Translations under genes and position numbers: made by a program
Notes under the pieces: generated by a model
What the model was told of the DNA's origin: nothing
Seen by the model: the letters and a program-made list of their open reading frames with translations, nothing else
Database searches by the model: none
Shown: one piece after another, positions 8,435 through 18,648 of the stretch
Numbering within the stretch: the stretch's first letter is position 1
Layout of the letters: each line of letters begins with the position of its first letter
Assembly (NCBI RefSeq): GCF_015693305.1
Contig: NZ_CP065138.1
Coordinates: 1,612,001 to 1,676,000 of the forward strand
From: Sphingobium sp. Cam5-1
GTDB lineage: Bacteria; Pseudomonadota; Alphaproteobacteria; Sphingomonadales; Sphingomonadaceae
Reading direction: 5' to 3'
Length of the DNA: 64,000 bases

Positions 8435-9700
8435 TCAAGCGACCGGCGCGTCCAGCCCGTAAGCCGTGTGCAACACACGCACCGCCAGTTCCGTCTCATC
8501 CTCGTCGATCAGCACCGAAACCTTGATCTCGCTGGTCGAGATGGCGAGGATATTGATCCCACGCTCCGCAAGCGACTTGAACATGGTCGAAGCAACACCC
8601 GCATGGCTCTTCATGCCGACGCCCACGACGCTGATCTTCGCGACCTTCGTATCGGGGATCACGCGATTGAAGCCGATCTCTTCCTTCTGGCTCTCCAACA
8701 CGTCCAGCGCCCGGGCAAGGTCTGCGCCCGGCACAGTGAAAGTCACGTCCGTCTCACCCTTATCGCGGCCGACATTCTGGATGATCATGTCGACGTTGAT
8801 CGCCGCATCGGCCAGCGGGCCGAAGATGTGCGCCACGGCGCCCGGACGATCCGGCACGCGGGTCAGGGTGATCTTCGCCTCATTCTTGTCATGGGCGATG
8901 CCGGTGATGAGCTGACGTTCCATCTTGTCTTCCTTGAGCTTGGCTTCCAGTTCCTCTTCGCTGACGATCAGCGTACCGGGGAGGTCGGTCTGGGTGGGAT
9001 CATCGAAGGAGGAAAGCACCTGCACGACCACGCCTTCCTTCATGGCGAGGCCGACCGAACGGGTCTGGAGCACCTTGGCGCCGACCGAGGCCAGTTCCAG
9101 CATTTCCTCATAGGTGACGAGGTCCAGCTTGCGCGCCCGCGCCACGATGCGGGGGTCGGTGGTGTAGACGCCGTCCACGTCGGTATAGATGTCGCAACGA
9201 TCGGCCTTCAGCGCCGCCGCCACGGCCACAGCAGACGTATCCGACCCGCCGCGACCCAAAGTCGAGATGCGGCCATCCTCCATCATGCCCTGAAAACCGG
9301 GGATGACCGCCACGGTGCCGCCGCGCATGGACGAAAGCAGGTCGATCGTGTCGATCTCACCAATGCGCGCCTTGGCATGGGCTTCATTGGTGCGAATGGG
9401 AAGCTGCCAGCCGAGCCAGCTGCGCGCGTCCACACCCATGGCCTTCAAAGTCATCGCCAGCAGACCGCTCGTAACCTGTTCGCCGCTCGCGACCACGACG
9501 TCATATTCGGCCGGGTCGTAAAGCGCGGATGCTTCCTTGCAGAAGCCCACCAGCCGGTCGGTCTCCCCCGCCATGGCCGACACGACGACGGCGACTTCAT
9601 GGCCTTGTTCGACGACATGTTTCACGCGCGCGGCCACGTTGCGAATTCGCTCCATCCCCGCCATGGAGGTGCCGCCGAATTTCATCACGATGCGCGCCAT
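8435..9700 (-). CDS. lysC: aspartate kinase
   Basis: First step of the aspartate pathway to lysine, threonine and methionine: phosphorylation of L-aspartate. The protein starts MARIVMKFGGTSMAG (kinase motif KFGGTS), then has 'VVVSAMAGETDRL', the ATP-site 'TLGRGGSDTSAVAVAAALKA' and 'CDIYTDVDGVYTTDPRI'. Two C-terminal ACT modules follow ('ITLTRVPDRPGAVAHIFGPL', 'ISVVGVGMKSHAGVASTMFK'), which bind allosteric amino acids. ATG 9700 gives 421 residues, the usual length; the longer frame to 9835 is unsupported. The 385-bp gap upstream to ubiG holds no gene but a palindromic repeat. Confidence 0.97.
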   Translation of the reverse strand: MARIVMKFGGTSMAGMERIRNVAARVKHVVEQGHEVAVVVSAMAGETDRLVGFCKEASALYDPAEYDVVVASGEQVTSGLLAMTLKAMGVDARSWLGWQLPIRTNEAHAKARIGEIDTIDLLSSMRGGTVAVIPGFQGMMEDGRISTLGRGGSDTSAVAVAAALKADRCDIYTDVDGVYTTDPRIVARARKLDLVTYEEMLELASVGAKVLQTRSVGLAMKEGVVVQVLSSFDDPTQTDLPGTLIVSEEELEAKLKEDKMERQLITGIAHDKNEAKITLTRVPDRPGAVAHIFGPLADAAINVDMIIQNVGRDKGETDVTFTVPGADLARALDVLESQKEEIGFNRVIPDTKVAKISVVGVGMKSHAGVASTMFKSLAERGINILAISTSEIKVSVLIDEDETELAVRVLHTAYGLDAPVA

Positions 9701-9893
9701 TTGCCTGTCAAACCTGTCTGCTGATCTGGAAAGCGTCCCTCCCCCTCCGGGGAAAAACGGCGCCGCTATAGCAGCAGCGGCGGATATGGCAAGCAAGCCA
9801 TCGGCCCGGCGGAACACCATGGTGCCGTCGCTCATGCATATCGCCGCCCCGCAAGACTTAGAGCTTCATACCTCTATCTGAATCACGCTACCC

Positions 9894-10013
9894 TGTTCGG
9901 GCTGAGCTTGTCGAAGCCCTCTTTTTCATGAAAAGAAACAGAGTCCCCTTCAACTACCTGCTTACAGCGCTCAGGACAGGCTTCGACAGGCTCACGGCGA
10001 ACGGAAGCAGGAG
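9894..10013. repeat. Palindromic repeat of the GTTCGGGCTGAGCTTGTCGAAG family
   Basis: Left arm GTTCGGGCTGAGCTTGTCGA and a right arm that ends GGCTTCGACAGGCTCACGG form a large imperfect inverted repeat with a central AT-richer loop. Sister copies or fragments occur at about 10870, 16108, 18541, 29154 and 34657 of this window. Such arms are widespread intergenic repeats of proteobacteria. Confidence 0.8.
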
Positions 10014-10085
10014 GCGGTGCTGGTTTAAAGCATGATGCTTTAAATGCCCGTGGCGCGTCGGCGCGCAGCTTGATAGTCAGGGCGC

Positions 10086-10820
10086 ATGGCCAATTCAGCG
10101 ACAAGCACGATCGATCCCCGCGAAGCCGCCCACTTCGGCGCGATGGCAGCCGACTGGTGGGATCCCAAGGGCAGCAGCGCAATGCTGCACAAGCTCAATC
10201 CGGTAAGGCTGCGCTATATTCGTAGCGCGATCGACCGGCACTGGCTTGGCGAGGAAAGCAGCTTCCACCCGCTTGAAGGCAAATCTGCGCTGGATGTCGG
10301 ATGCGGCGCGGGCCTGCTGTCCGAACCTCTGGCGCGGTTGGGCGCTGCCGTCACCGCGCTCGACGCGGCGGAAGAAAATATCGCCATCGCCCGCGCCCAT
10401 GCGGACGGTCAGGGTCTCCTGATCGACTATCGAGCGACGCCGGTCGAACAGCTCAACGCCGGAAGCTTCGATCTCGTCACCTCCATGGAGGTCGTGGAGC
10501 ATGTCACCGACCCCGCCGCCTTCGTCCGTGCGCTGGCGGGCAAGCTCAGTCCCAACGGCCTGCTCATCATGTCCACGCCAAACCGCACGCCCCTTTCACG
10601 CCTCGCCATGATCAGCATCGGCGAAGGTATCGGCGGCATTCCAAAGGGAACGCACGACTGGGACAAGTTCCTGACGCCCGATGAACTGACCGAGATGCTG
10701 GTCAAGGCCGGACTGGAGGTGACCGATGTAACCGGCCTCTCCTTCGACCCGCGCAAAGGCTTCACGCTTTCGTCGAACAAGGCGATCAACTATCTGCTGA
10801 CGGCGCGCCACGCTGGCTAG
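10086..10820 (+). CDS. ubiG: bifunctional 2-polyprenyl-6-hydroxyphenol methylase/3-demethylubiquinol 3-O-methyltransferase
   Basis: SAM-dependent O-methyltransferase that carries out both O-methylations in ubiquinone synthesis. The 244-residue protein has the UbiG N-terminus 'IDPREAAHFGAMAADWWDPK', 'LHKLNPVRLRYI', the SAM-binding motif I 'LDVGCGAGLLSEPLARLGA', 'DLVTSMEVVEHVTDPAAFVR', 'LIMSTPNRTPLSRLAMISIG' and 'KGTHDWDKFLTPDEL'. Length and motif order are standard. Divergent from lysC, with a shared upstream region that contains a palindromic repeat. Confidence 0.97.
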   Translation: MANSATSTIDPREAAHFGAMAADWWDPKGSSAMLHKLNPVRLRYIRSAIDRHWLGEESSFHPLEGKSALDVGCGAGLLSEPLARLGAAVTALDAAEENIAIARAHADGQGLLIDYRATPVEQLNAGSFDLVTSMEVVEHVTDPAAFVRALAGKLSPNGLLIMSTPNRTPLSRLAMISIGEGIGGIPKGTHDWDKFLTPDELTEMLVKAGLEVTDVTGLSFDPRKGFTLSSNKAINYLLTARHAG

Positions 10821-10869
10821 CCTCATTCCAAGCATCGAGGTGTAAATCGACACCACCTCTAAGGAACAC

Positions 10870-10996
10870 CGTTCGCCCTGAGCCTGTCGAGCCGAAGGTC
10901 GGCGACGCCAACGGCTTTACTTCCTTTGTCAAGAAAGAGGGCTTCGACATCCGAATGAGGCAAGTGACTCGTTCGGACAGCCCGAACGGGGTGAGG
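10870..10996. repeat. Palindromic repeat of the GTTCGCCCTGAGCCTGTCGA family (degenerate copy)
   Basis: CGTTCGCCCTGAGCCTGTCGA on the left and GAGGGCTTCGACA ... GTTCGGACAGCCCGAACGGG on the right form a long imperfect hairpin between ubiG and ahpF, which converge here. No gene is visible in the 280-bp gap. Confidence 0.7.
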
Positions 10997-11100
10997 CATT
11001 CAATCAAGAGGTACGGCCACCTCAACCCAACACACTAAGAAGCGGCCGCCACCGGGCCTGGGGGCGACCGCTTCCCAGCCCCCCGCTCGGGGCTGTCTCG

Positions 11101-12681
11101 TCAGGCTGCTTGCGCCGCCTCTTCCGAAGCGGGCAGGCGGATCAGGTAGTCGAATGCGGAAAGCGCCGCTGTCGATCCCGCGCCCATGGCGATCACGATC
11201 TGCTTGTAGGGCACGGTCGTGCAGTCACCCGCAGCGAATATCCCGGGCTGACTCGTTTCGCCCCTGGCGTCAATCTCGATCTCTCCGCGCGGCGACAATG
11301 CGATCGCGTCCTTCAGCCATTCCGTGTTCGGGACCAGCCCGATCTGCACGAAAATACCCTCCAACTCGACATCATGCTCCTCGCCACTGTTGCGGTCCTT
11401 GTAAGAGAGGCCCGTAACCTTGGCTCCATCGCCGTCCACCTTGGTGGTAAGCGCCGAAGTGATGATCCGCACATTGGGCAGGCTGGCGAGCTTGCGCTGC
11501 AACACTGCATCGGCGCGCAGCTGGCTGTCGAACTCGATCAGCGTCACATGGGCAACGATGCCGGCAAGATCGATGGCCGCTTCGACGCCGCTGTTGCCGC
11601 CGCCGATCACTGCCACGCGCTTGCCTTTGAACAAGGGACCATCGCAATGGGGGCAATAGGCCACGCCCTTGTTGCGATATTCCTCTTCGCCCGGCACGCC
11701 CATCTGCCGCCAGCGGGCGCCGGTCGACAGGATGACGGTGCGCCCCTTCAGCGACGCGCCATTTTCCAGCACGACCTCATGATAGCCGCCCTCGCTCTTG
11801 GCCGGGATCAACTTGGCCGCCTTTTGCAGGTTCATGATCTCGACATCATAATCCTTCACATGGGCTTCCAGCTGCGCGGCGAGCTTCGGTCCCTCCGTGT
11901 GGCTTACCGAGATGAAATTCTCGATCGCCATCGTGTCGAGCACCTGCCCGCCAAAGCGTTCCGCCGCGACACCCGTGCGGATCCCCTTGCGTGCCGCATA
12001 GATCGCCGCCGCCGCACCAGCGGGACCGCCGCCGACCACCAGCACCTCGAAAGGCTCCTGCGCCTTGATCCTCTCTGCCGCCCGATCCGCCGCGCCGCTG
12101 TCGATCTTCGCGACGATCTGCTCCAGCTCCATCCGGCCCGAAGCGAAAGGCTCGCCATTCAGGAACACGGTCGGCACCGCCATCACCTGACGCGCATCCA
12201 CCTCTTCCTTGAACAGCGCGCCGTCGATGGCGACGTGGCGGATCCGGGGATTGAGCACGCTCATCAGGTTCAGCGCCTGCACCACGTCGGGGCAGTTCTG
12301 GCACGACAACGAGAAGTAGGTTTCGAAACTGAAATCGCCGTCCAGCTCCTTGATCTGCTCGATCAACTCCTGCGCCGCCTTGGACGGATGCCCGCCCACC
12401 TGCAACAGCGCCAGCACCAGCGAGGTGAACTCGTGCCCCATCGGAATGCCCGCAAAGGTCACGCCGATATCGGTCCCCGCCCGCCGGATCATGAAGCTGG
12501 GCTTGCGCTTGTCATTGCCGGACGTGACCGTCACCTTGTCCGACAGCTCGGCAATCTCGTTCAGCAAGCCTTCCAGCTCGCGCGACTTCGCGCCTTCATC
12601 CAGCGACGCCACCAGCTCGATCGGCTGCGTGATGTTCGCCATATAGGTCTTCAGTTGACCCTTCAGATTTGCGTCCAACAT
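11101..12681 (-). CDS. ahpF: alkyl hydroperoxide reductase subunit F
   Basis: NADH- and FAD-dependent disulfide reductase that regenerates the peroxiredoxin AhpC. The 526-residue protein has a double thioredoxin-fold N-terminal domain with its active pair in [12 protein letters not shown], a FAD domain with '[20 protein letters not shown]' and the C-terminal redox pair '[10 protein letters not shown]', an NADH-binding '[20 protein letters not shown]' and the final FAD motif 'GIFAAGDCT'. All AhpF parts are intact. It lies 164 bp downstream of ahpC on the same strand, with a strong hairpin between them, so AhpF is probably made at a lower level than AhpC. Confidence 0.97.
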   Translation of the reverse strand: MLDANLKGQLKTYMANITQPIELVASLDEGAKSRELEGLLNEIAELSDKVTVTSGNDKRKPSFMIRRAGTDIGVTFAGIPMGHEFTSLVLALLQVGGHPSKAAQELIEQIKELDGDFSFETYFSLSCQNCPDVVQALNLMSVLNPRIRHVAIDGALFKEEVDARQVMAVPTVFLNGEPFASGRMELEQIVAKIDSGAADRAAERIKAQEPFEVLVVGGGPAGAAAAIYAARKGIRTGVAAERFGGQVLDTMAIENFISVSHTEGPKLAAQLEAHVKDYDVEIMNLQKAAKLIPAKSEGGYHEVVLENGASLKGRTVILSTGARWRQMGVPGEEEYRNKGVAYCPHCDGPLFKGKRVAVIGGGNSGVEAAIDLAGIVAHVTLIEFDSQLRADAVLQRKLASLPNVRIITSALTTKVDGDGAKVTGLSYKDRNSGEEHDVELEGIFVQIGLVPNTEWLKDAIALSPRGEIEIDARGETSQPGIFAAGDCTTVPYKQIVIAMGAGSTAALSAFDYLIRLPASEEAAQAA

Positions 12682-12793
12682 CTTCGTAGCTCCATTGAAT
12701 TGGCGCGCCGCCCGTGGGCACGCGGGTCCGCTTGCCGGACGATACGACCCGAAGGCCCGGCATGTCAGCGGTCAAATTGTCAGGTGAAACCCC

Positions 12794-12828
12794 CGCCGGG
12801 CCGGGGAGTTGCTCGACCCGGCCCGGCG
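12794..12828 (-). terminator. GC-rich hairpin between ahpC and ahpF (attenuator or partial terminator)
   Basis: A perfect 12-bp stem, CGCCGGGCCGGG / CCCGGCCCGGCG, with an 11-base loop lies 17 bp after the ahpC stop. There is only a weak T-run after it in the ahpC direction, so it may act as partial terminator or RNA-stabilising structure that sets the ahpC:ahpF ratio. Confidence 0.6.
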
Positions 12829-12844
12829 AAAGGTCAGGTTTTGC

Positions 12845-13408
12845 TTAGATCTTGCCGACGAGGTCAAGCGACGGGGCCAGGGTTTCTTCACCCTCTTCCC
12901 ACTTAGCCGGGCACACTTCACCGGGGTGAGCGGCGACATATTGCGCAGCCTTGACCTTGCGGAGCAGTTCGGTCGCGTTGCGGCCGACGCCTTCCGAAGT
13001 GATTTCCATGAACTGGATCACGCCTTCGGGATCTACCAGGAAGGTCGCGCGGTCAGCAAGACCCACGCCCGGACGCATCACGTCGAAATTGTTGGTGATC
13101 TGGCCCGACTGATCGCCCAGCATATAATAGTTGATCTTGCTGATCGCCGGAGATGTGTCGTGCCATGCCTTGTGGCTGAAATGCGTGTCGGTCGAAACCG
13201 AATAGACTTCGACGTTCAGCGACTGCAGCGTCGGGTAGATGCCGGCCAGGTCTTCCAGCTCGGTCGGACACACGAAAGTGAAGTCAGCGGGGTAGAAGAA
13301 GAAAATCGCCCACTTGCCCTTCACGTCCGCGTCAGTGACGTCGACAAACTTGCCTTCCTTGAACGCGGTGGCTTTGAACGGCTTGATGCTGGTGTTGATG
13401 AGAGCCAT
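12845..13408 (-). CDS. ahpC: alkyl hydroperoxide reductase subunit C (peroxiredoxin)
   Basis: 2-Cys peroxiredoxin that reduces H2O2 and organic peroxides; AhpF recycles it. The 187-residue protein has the peroxidatic cysteine in [12 protein letters not shown] (about Cys48), '[16 protein letters not shown]', and the resolving cysteine near the end in [16 protein letters not shown] stands upstream of ATG 13408. The upstream region holds an imperfect inverted repeat (13478-13486 with 13506-13514, ATTGCTTTT / AAAAGCGAT), which could be a LysR-type (for example OxyR) site, but this is only suggestive. Confidence 0.98.
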   Translation of the reverse strand: MALINTSIKPFKATAFKEGKFVDVTDADVKGKWAIFFFYPADFTFVCPTELEDLAGIYPTLQSLNVEVYSVSTDTHFSHKAWHDTSPAISKINYYMLGDQSGQITNNFDVMRPGVGLADRATFLVDPEGVIQFMEITSEGVGRNATELLRKVKAAQYVAAHPGEVCPAKWEEGEETLAPSLDLVGKI

Positions 13409-13525
13409 GGGCTTTCCAGTTCCTTCTTAGGGTTGCTGTTGCCCGGCCTATGTAGGGAGGTCGCTACCCAAGGGGAAATTGCTTTTATTCACACCTGTTA
13501 TTGAGAAAAGCGATCACCAGCCACA

Positions 13526-14230
13526 TCATTGATCGACGGTCTCGTCCCTTGGCTTCTGGATGACATAAGTCATGGCTTCCCTGGCCATCTCCAGCGCCTC
13601 ATCGATAGTGAAAGTCGAGGAATCCAGACAAAGCTCCAGCCACAGCCCATCCAGCATGGCGGTCAACCCGATAGCCGCGATCCGCGCAGCCGGACGCGGT
13701 ATCTGCGGCGCCGCCTCGCGCAGCAACACCTCCAACCGCTCGCGCGATCCGCCATAGGTTTCCGCATGCGTCGCGGCGATCTCGGGACTGGTCTTCACCA
13801 GGCTCCAAAAGGAAATCCACGTCGCCAGCAAATTGGGATCCAGCACCGGCGGCTGCAAATTCGCCCTTATATAAGCCCACAGCCGGTCAAGCGGATCTGG
13901 CCCCGCCTCTGCCACGGCCTGTTCCAGCGCCGCCGCCACCTTCTTGCCAACATCGCGGTAGGTGGCGAGGATCAGGGCATCGACACCATCGAAATAATGC
14001 GTCAGCAACCCTGCCGACACGCCCGCCCGCGCGCAGATGGCCCGGACGGAAGTCGCGGCTACGCCCTTCTCCGCAAGACACTGCGCCGTCGCTTCGATCA
14101 GCGCCTGACGCCTGACATCGGGCGACTCTCTGACAAAGCGTGCGCGCCCCTCTATTCTGCCAAGGCGGCCTGCAATCTTCTCCACGTCTCTTTTCCCGTC
14201 ACCATGCCGCACCCCATCGGAGCGGTCCAT
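13526..14230 (-). CDS. TetR-family transcriptional regulator, BetI-like
   Basis: A TetR/AcrR-type repressor: N-terminal helix-turn-helix 'RRQALIEATAQCLAEKGVAA' followed by 'TSVRAICARAGVSAGLLTHY' and 'FDGVDALILATYRDVG'. The C-terminal part ('WAYIRANLQPPVLDP', 'TWISFWSLVKTSPEIAATH', 'MLDGLWLELCLDSSTFTIDE') fits the BetI-like C-terminal domain group. About 234 residues from ATG 14230; the first 35 residues are unlike the family, and a GTG start nearer 14180 is possible. It is a single gene between ahpC and the ArsR regulator; the target is unknown. Confidence 0.87.
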   Translation of the reverse strand: MDRSDGVRHGDGKRDVEKIAGRLGRIEGRARFVRESPDVRRQALIEATAQCLAEKGVAATSVRAICARAGVSAGLLTHYFDGVDALILATYRDVGKKVAAALEQAVAEAGPDPLDRLWAYIRANLQPPVLDPNLLATWISFWSLVKTSPEIAATHAETYGGSRERLEVLLREAAPQIPRPAARIAAIGLTAMLDGLWLELCLDSSTFTIDEALEMAREAMTYVIQKPRDETVDQ

Positions 14231-14303
14231 CCCGCCACATGGACACCGCCTTCGATCACCATTTAGGCCAGCAATGCAAGGGGAATTATGGCGCGCAGCC
14301 CCG

Positions 14304-14648
14304 TCAGGCAGGCTCGCTCAATTCTTCCAAAGCGGTAAAGCGTTGCGACCACAGCGCCCCGTAAATCGCCATCCATTGCACGACCGGAGCCAGGCCCTTC
14401 ACCCGCGCCGCATAATAGGTCTCGCGCCCCGCCCGGCGAGCCGTCACCAGACGCGCACGCCTCAGCTTCCCCAGATGCCGCGACACCATCGGTTGCGACA
14501 CCTCAGATACGGCCGTCAGAGCATGGACGCTCTGCTCCCCCTCCTTCACCAGATATTCCAGCAGAGCCCGCCGCGTCCCGTCAGAAAGCGCCTTGAAAAG
14601 TTCATCACATGCCGCCGAGCGGTCGCCGCCTGAAAGTGTATCGTTCAT
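14304..14648 (-). CDS. ArsR-family transcriptional regulator
   Basis: A 114-residue winged helix-turn-helix repressor: 'CDELFKALSDGTRRALLEYL', 'EGEQSVHALTAVSEVSQPMV', 'SRHLGKLRRARLVTARRAGR' and 'ETYYAARVKGLAPVVQWMAI'. No metal-binding CxC pair is seen, so it belongs to the non-metal SdpR/SmtB-like autorepressor group that often pairs with AHSA1/SRPBCC genes; no such partner is adjacent here. ATG 14648 is clear. It is divergent from ccrM. Confidence 0.88.
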   Translation of the reverse strand: MNDTLSGGDRSAACDELFKALSDGTRRALLEYLVKEGEQSVHALTAVSEVSQPMVSRHLGKLRRARLVTARRAGRETYYAARVKGLAPVVQWMAIYGALWSQRFTALEELSEPA

Positions 14649-14749
14649 TGCGAAGTCATAACCAAATGATTATGAATAGATCAAGCGAAGACCGTTTTTG
14701 AGGGGTCGAAGCGACGTTAACCAAAAAAAGTTGGCGGGGTCCAGCAGCT

Positions 14750-16075
<1,326 letters not shown>

Positions 16076-16107
16076 GATAATCAGACCTCAAAATTCAAAT
16101 TAATCTC

Positions 16108-16181
16108 CGTTCGGGCTGAGCCTGTCGAAGCCCTTTCCTTTCTTTAATAGAAAAGACCCTTCGACAGGTTCAGAATGACCG
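16108..16181. repeat. Palindromic repeat of the GTTCGGGCTGAGCCTGTCGAAG family
   Basis: CGTTCGGGCTGAGCCTGTCGA and the facing CCCTTCGACAGGTTCAGAATG flank a short AT-rich loop (TTTCTTTAATAGAAAAG) between ccrM and folP, as in the other copies of this window. Confidence 0.8.
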
Positions 16182-16188
16182 GGAAAAT

Positions 16189-17312
16189 ATGACCCTTTCC
16201 ACTCTCCCCCAGGACGCCCGGCTTTACCTAAAGCCCACATGGTTCGTCCCCTCCCCCATCGGCCTGCCCGATGGGTCCGCCGCACGCATGGCCAACGGCC
16301 TCCTCTGGTTCCAGGCCTATGAGCTAACCGCCCTCCAAGGCTCCCAACGCCTGACCCGGACCACCATCCCGGTCGCCCAGTTCGCGCAAACCATCGCCAC
16401 CCTCCCCGACGCGCTCGCCGAACGAGCACAACGCCTCGCCACAAACATCTCCGCCCAACGGCAGCCACTCGCCCTAGGTGACCGCACCATCCGCTTCGAC
16501 GCGCCGCAAGTCATGGCGATCCTCAACGTCACGCCCGACAGCTTCTCCGATGGCGGCAAGCATATGGACGACCCGCAAGCCGCAGCCGACGCAGGCTTTG
16601 CCATGGCGGCCGCAGGCGCCGCCCTCATTGACATAGGTGGAGAATCCACGCGCCCCAAAGCGCCCAAGGTCTGGGAAGGCGACGAAATCGCCCGCGTCGT
16701 CCCCGTCATCGAAAAGCTGGCCGCCGCAGGCGTCCCGGTGTCCATCGACACCCGCAAGGCGGCGGTAATGGAAGCGGCTCTCGCAGCAGGCGCAAAGGTC
16801 ATCAACGACGTCAGCGCCCTCGCCCACGATCCCCGCGCGATGGAGGTCGCCGCGCGCGCTACCTGCCCCGTCATCCTGATGCATGCACCATCATCCGGCG
16901 ATGACCCGCACGACAATCCCGGCGGCTATGGCGATGTCGTCGCCGACGTGTTCGACATGCTCGAATCCCGCATCGAAGCCTGCGTGGCGGCAGGCATCGC
17001 TCGCGACCGGATCATGATCGATCCGGGCCTCGGCTTCGGCAAATCGCTCGCCGACAATCTCGCGCTGGTCAACGGCCTCGCCACCTTTCAGGGCCTCGGC
17101 GTACCCCTGCTCTTCGCCGGAAGCCGCAAGCGATTGATCGGCGCCCTCTCCAACGAAGCCCCCGCCCCGACCGCCTCGGCGGCTCCATCGCCCTCGCCTT
17201 CCGCGCCGCGCAATCCGGCGCGCAGATGGTCCGCGTCCATGATGTGAAGGAAAGCGTGCAAGCCCTGCACCTATGGCGCGGCCTAGCCGACGCAGGACTT
17301 AGTGCGGTCTGA
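16189..17312 (+). pseudogene. folP: dihydropteroate synthase, frameshifted near the 3' end
   Basis: DHPS joins para-aminobenzoate to the pterin diphosphate in folate synthesis. The first reading frame gives a 100-residue N-terminal extension, then the family motifs 'VMAILNVTPDSFSDGGKHMD', 'IDIGGESTRP', 'VPVSIDTRKAAVMEAAL', 'INDVSAL' and 'MIDPGLGFGKSLADNL', up to 'LFAGSRKRLIGALSNEAPA'. At the C-rich run 17158-17178 the frame is lost and the open frame runs on to 17247 with non-homologous sequence. The expected ending DRLGGSIALAFRAAQSGAQM and VRVHDVKESVQALHLW is intact in another frame from 17169 to a TGA at 17310. The lost part includes the R-V-H-D motif for pterin/diphosphate binding. Folate synthesis is usually essential, so a one-base sequence error, or a second folP elsewhere, should be considered. 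Confidence 0.88.
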
Positions 17313-17356
17313 AGCATGATCATGTTTGAGTGATGTCACCCCGGACTTGATCCGGG
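17313..17356. repeat. Left half of a palindromic repeat split by the IS30-type element
   Basis: AGCATGATCATGTTTGAGTG then GTCACCCCGGACTTGATCCGGG. The right half (GGGGTCCCGCTTCTTGACCC ... GACCCCGGGTCAAGCCCGGG) continues at 18376-18434. An uninterrupted relative stands at about 19411-19505, which shows where the break is. Confidence 0.8.
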
Positions 17357-18331
17357 TGTGGATTCACATTGGAAGTGCAACGGGATGAAGGTTTCGGCTG
17401 GAGTTTTGAAGCCGAGGCATTTTCGGGGTGTGTTGTTGTAGTTTGCGATGATGGCGTCGATGGCTGTGTGGGGCAAGGCTGCGAGATTGGTTTTGCGGGG
17501 GAGGTTGCGGCGGAGGCGGCCGATGGCGTTTTCGACGCCGCCTTTCTGCCATGGTGCGCGAGGATCGCAGAAGTAGGCGTCGAGGCCGAGTTGGCTGGCG
17601 ATGTGCTGATGGCGATTGAACTCTGTGCCATTGTCGAAGGTGATCGATTTTCGCAGTTCTGCGGGCATGGGTGCGAGCATCCGGACGAGGGCGGCTGCGA
17701 CGGGATCGGCCTTCAGACTGCCTTGCGGGACGGCGAAGGTGAGCCGCGAGTGCCTTTCGTGAGCGACGAGGACAGCCTGACCAGCAGTTGAGAAGAGCAT
17801 GGCGTCGGCTTCCCAGTGGCCTGCCTGCTCGCGGGTTGCGATGCTTTGGTGGCGGCCGTGAATCGAAGGACGGTCGGCATAGCGCGGCCATCCGCCCTTG
17901 GTGCGCCAGCCGCGCTTGTACTTGGCGCGGGGCAGGTAAAAGCGCCAGCGCCGGTCGTTGGTGCGTTTGAGCTGCGCATAGACGAAGCGATAGATCGTCT
18001 CGTGGCTGATGATCTTGCGCCCAGCCTCAAGGGTAAGGCGTCCGGCAACCTGCTCGGGCGACCACCCCTGTGCGAGGCGGTCGAGTATGGCCTCGCGCAA
18101 GGCATCCTCGCGCTCGAGCCTGGTGCCGGCCCAGCGTCGCGCCTCTGCTTGGGCTTGCGCGTAGGCTGGCTGATAGCCGACCTTCGCACCGGCATTGCGC
18201 TTCAACTCGCGCGCGACGGTCGACGGCTGGCGATCCAGAGTTGCAGCGATTTGCCGGATCGATTGCCCGGCTTCGCGAAGCCGGGCAATCGAACATCGCT
18301 CCTCGATCGATAACTGGCGGTAGTTCGACAT
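17336..18331 (-). CDS. IS30-family transposase
   Basis: A 331-residue DDE transposase. N-terminal HTH 'LSIEERCSIARLREAGQSIR' and 'QIAATLDRQPSTVARELKRN'; zinc-free IS30 linker 'QGWSPEQVAGRL' and 'ISHETIYRFVYAQLK'; catalytic acids in HWEADAML (first D), SITFDNGTEFNRH (second D) and GGVENAIGRLRRNLPRKTN (E). This spacing and the 'N-x-x-x-R-x-x-x-P-x-x-T/K' tail are IS30 signatures. The stop codon (17336) lies outside the apparent left end of the element, so the last few residues come from flanking DNA. Confidence 0.95.
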   Translation of the reverse strand: MSNYRQLSIEERCSIARLREAGQSIRQIAATLDRQPSTVARELKRNAGAKVGYQPAYAQAQAEARRWAGTRLEREDALREAILDRLAQGWSPEQVAGRLTLEAGRKIISHETIYRFVYAQLKRTNDRRWRFYLPRAKYKRGWRTKGGWPRYADRPSIHGRHQSIATREQAGHWEADAMLFSTAGQAVLVAHERHSRLTFAVPQGSLKADPVAAALVRMLAPMPAELRKSITFDNGTEFNRHQHIASQLGLDAYFCDPRAPWQKGGVENAIGRLRRNLPRKTNLAALPHTAIDAIIANYNNTPRKCLGFKTPAETFIPLHFQCESTPGSSPG

Positions 18332-18375
18332 GGCAACACCTGTCTGAGGTGTTGCACTTCGTTTGTGAACTCAGA
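17357..18375 (-). mobile_element. IS30-family insertion sequence, about 1.02 kb
   Basis: Imperfect terminal inverted repeats of 25 bp: TGTGGATTCACATTGGAAGT GCAAC at 17357-17381 against the complement of 18351-18375, with 19 of 25 positions matching (core TTCACA...GAAGTGCAAC). Flanking G-runs (GGG at 17354-17356 and 18376-18378) fit a 3-bp target duplication when compared with the uninterrupted repeat copy near 19450, which has four Gs at that spot. The element sits 44 bp after the folP end and interrupts no gene. Confidence 0.85.
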
Positions 18376-18434
18376 GGGGTCCCGCTTCTTGACCCTGCCG
18401 ATGCAGCGGGACCCCGGGTCAAGCCCGGGGTGAC
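18376..18434. repeat. Right half of the IS-split palindromic repeat
   Basis: GGGGTCCCGCTTCTTGACCC, a short loop GCCGATGCAGCGGGAC, then CCCGGGTCAAGCCCGGGGTG. Joined to 17313-17356 it rebuilds a large palindrome with complementary ends GTCACCCCGG / CCGGGGTGAC. Confidence 0.8.
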
Positions 18435-18540
18435 GGAAAATCAGCCTTAATGCGATGCTTCCGTGTAAAAAGATCAGCCTCTAAGGATCGCAAGCACTCT
18501 TAACCCGGTCGCCCTGAGCCTCGGGCCAACAACCCACCCC

Positions 18541-18568
18541 CGTTCGGGCTGAGCTTGTCGAAGCCCCT
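18541..18568. repeat. Single arm of the GTTCGGGCTGAGCTTGTCGAAG repeat
   Basis: CGTTCGGGCTGAGCTTGTCG then AAGCCCCT with no clear partner arm. It lies in the 273-bp space between the IS element and the L,D-transpeptidase gene, where no coding sequence is evident. Confidence 0.65.
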
Positions 18569-18648
18569 TCCTTCTCTTCAGCAATCAACCCGGAAAGCTG
18601 CAATGGGCTGCTATCAGCGCGAAGCCGTCCCGTAACCACCACACCAAC

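Noticed and set aside
11110..12906. 598-codon plus-strand open frame opposite ahpF
   Set aside because: Exact antisense of the well-conserved ahpF; composition typical of a shadow frame.
13478..13514. OxyR operator before ahpC
   Set aside because: The inverted repeat is imperfect and lacks the ATAG/CTAT tetrad pattern; too weak for a call.
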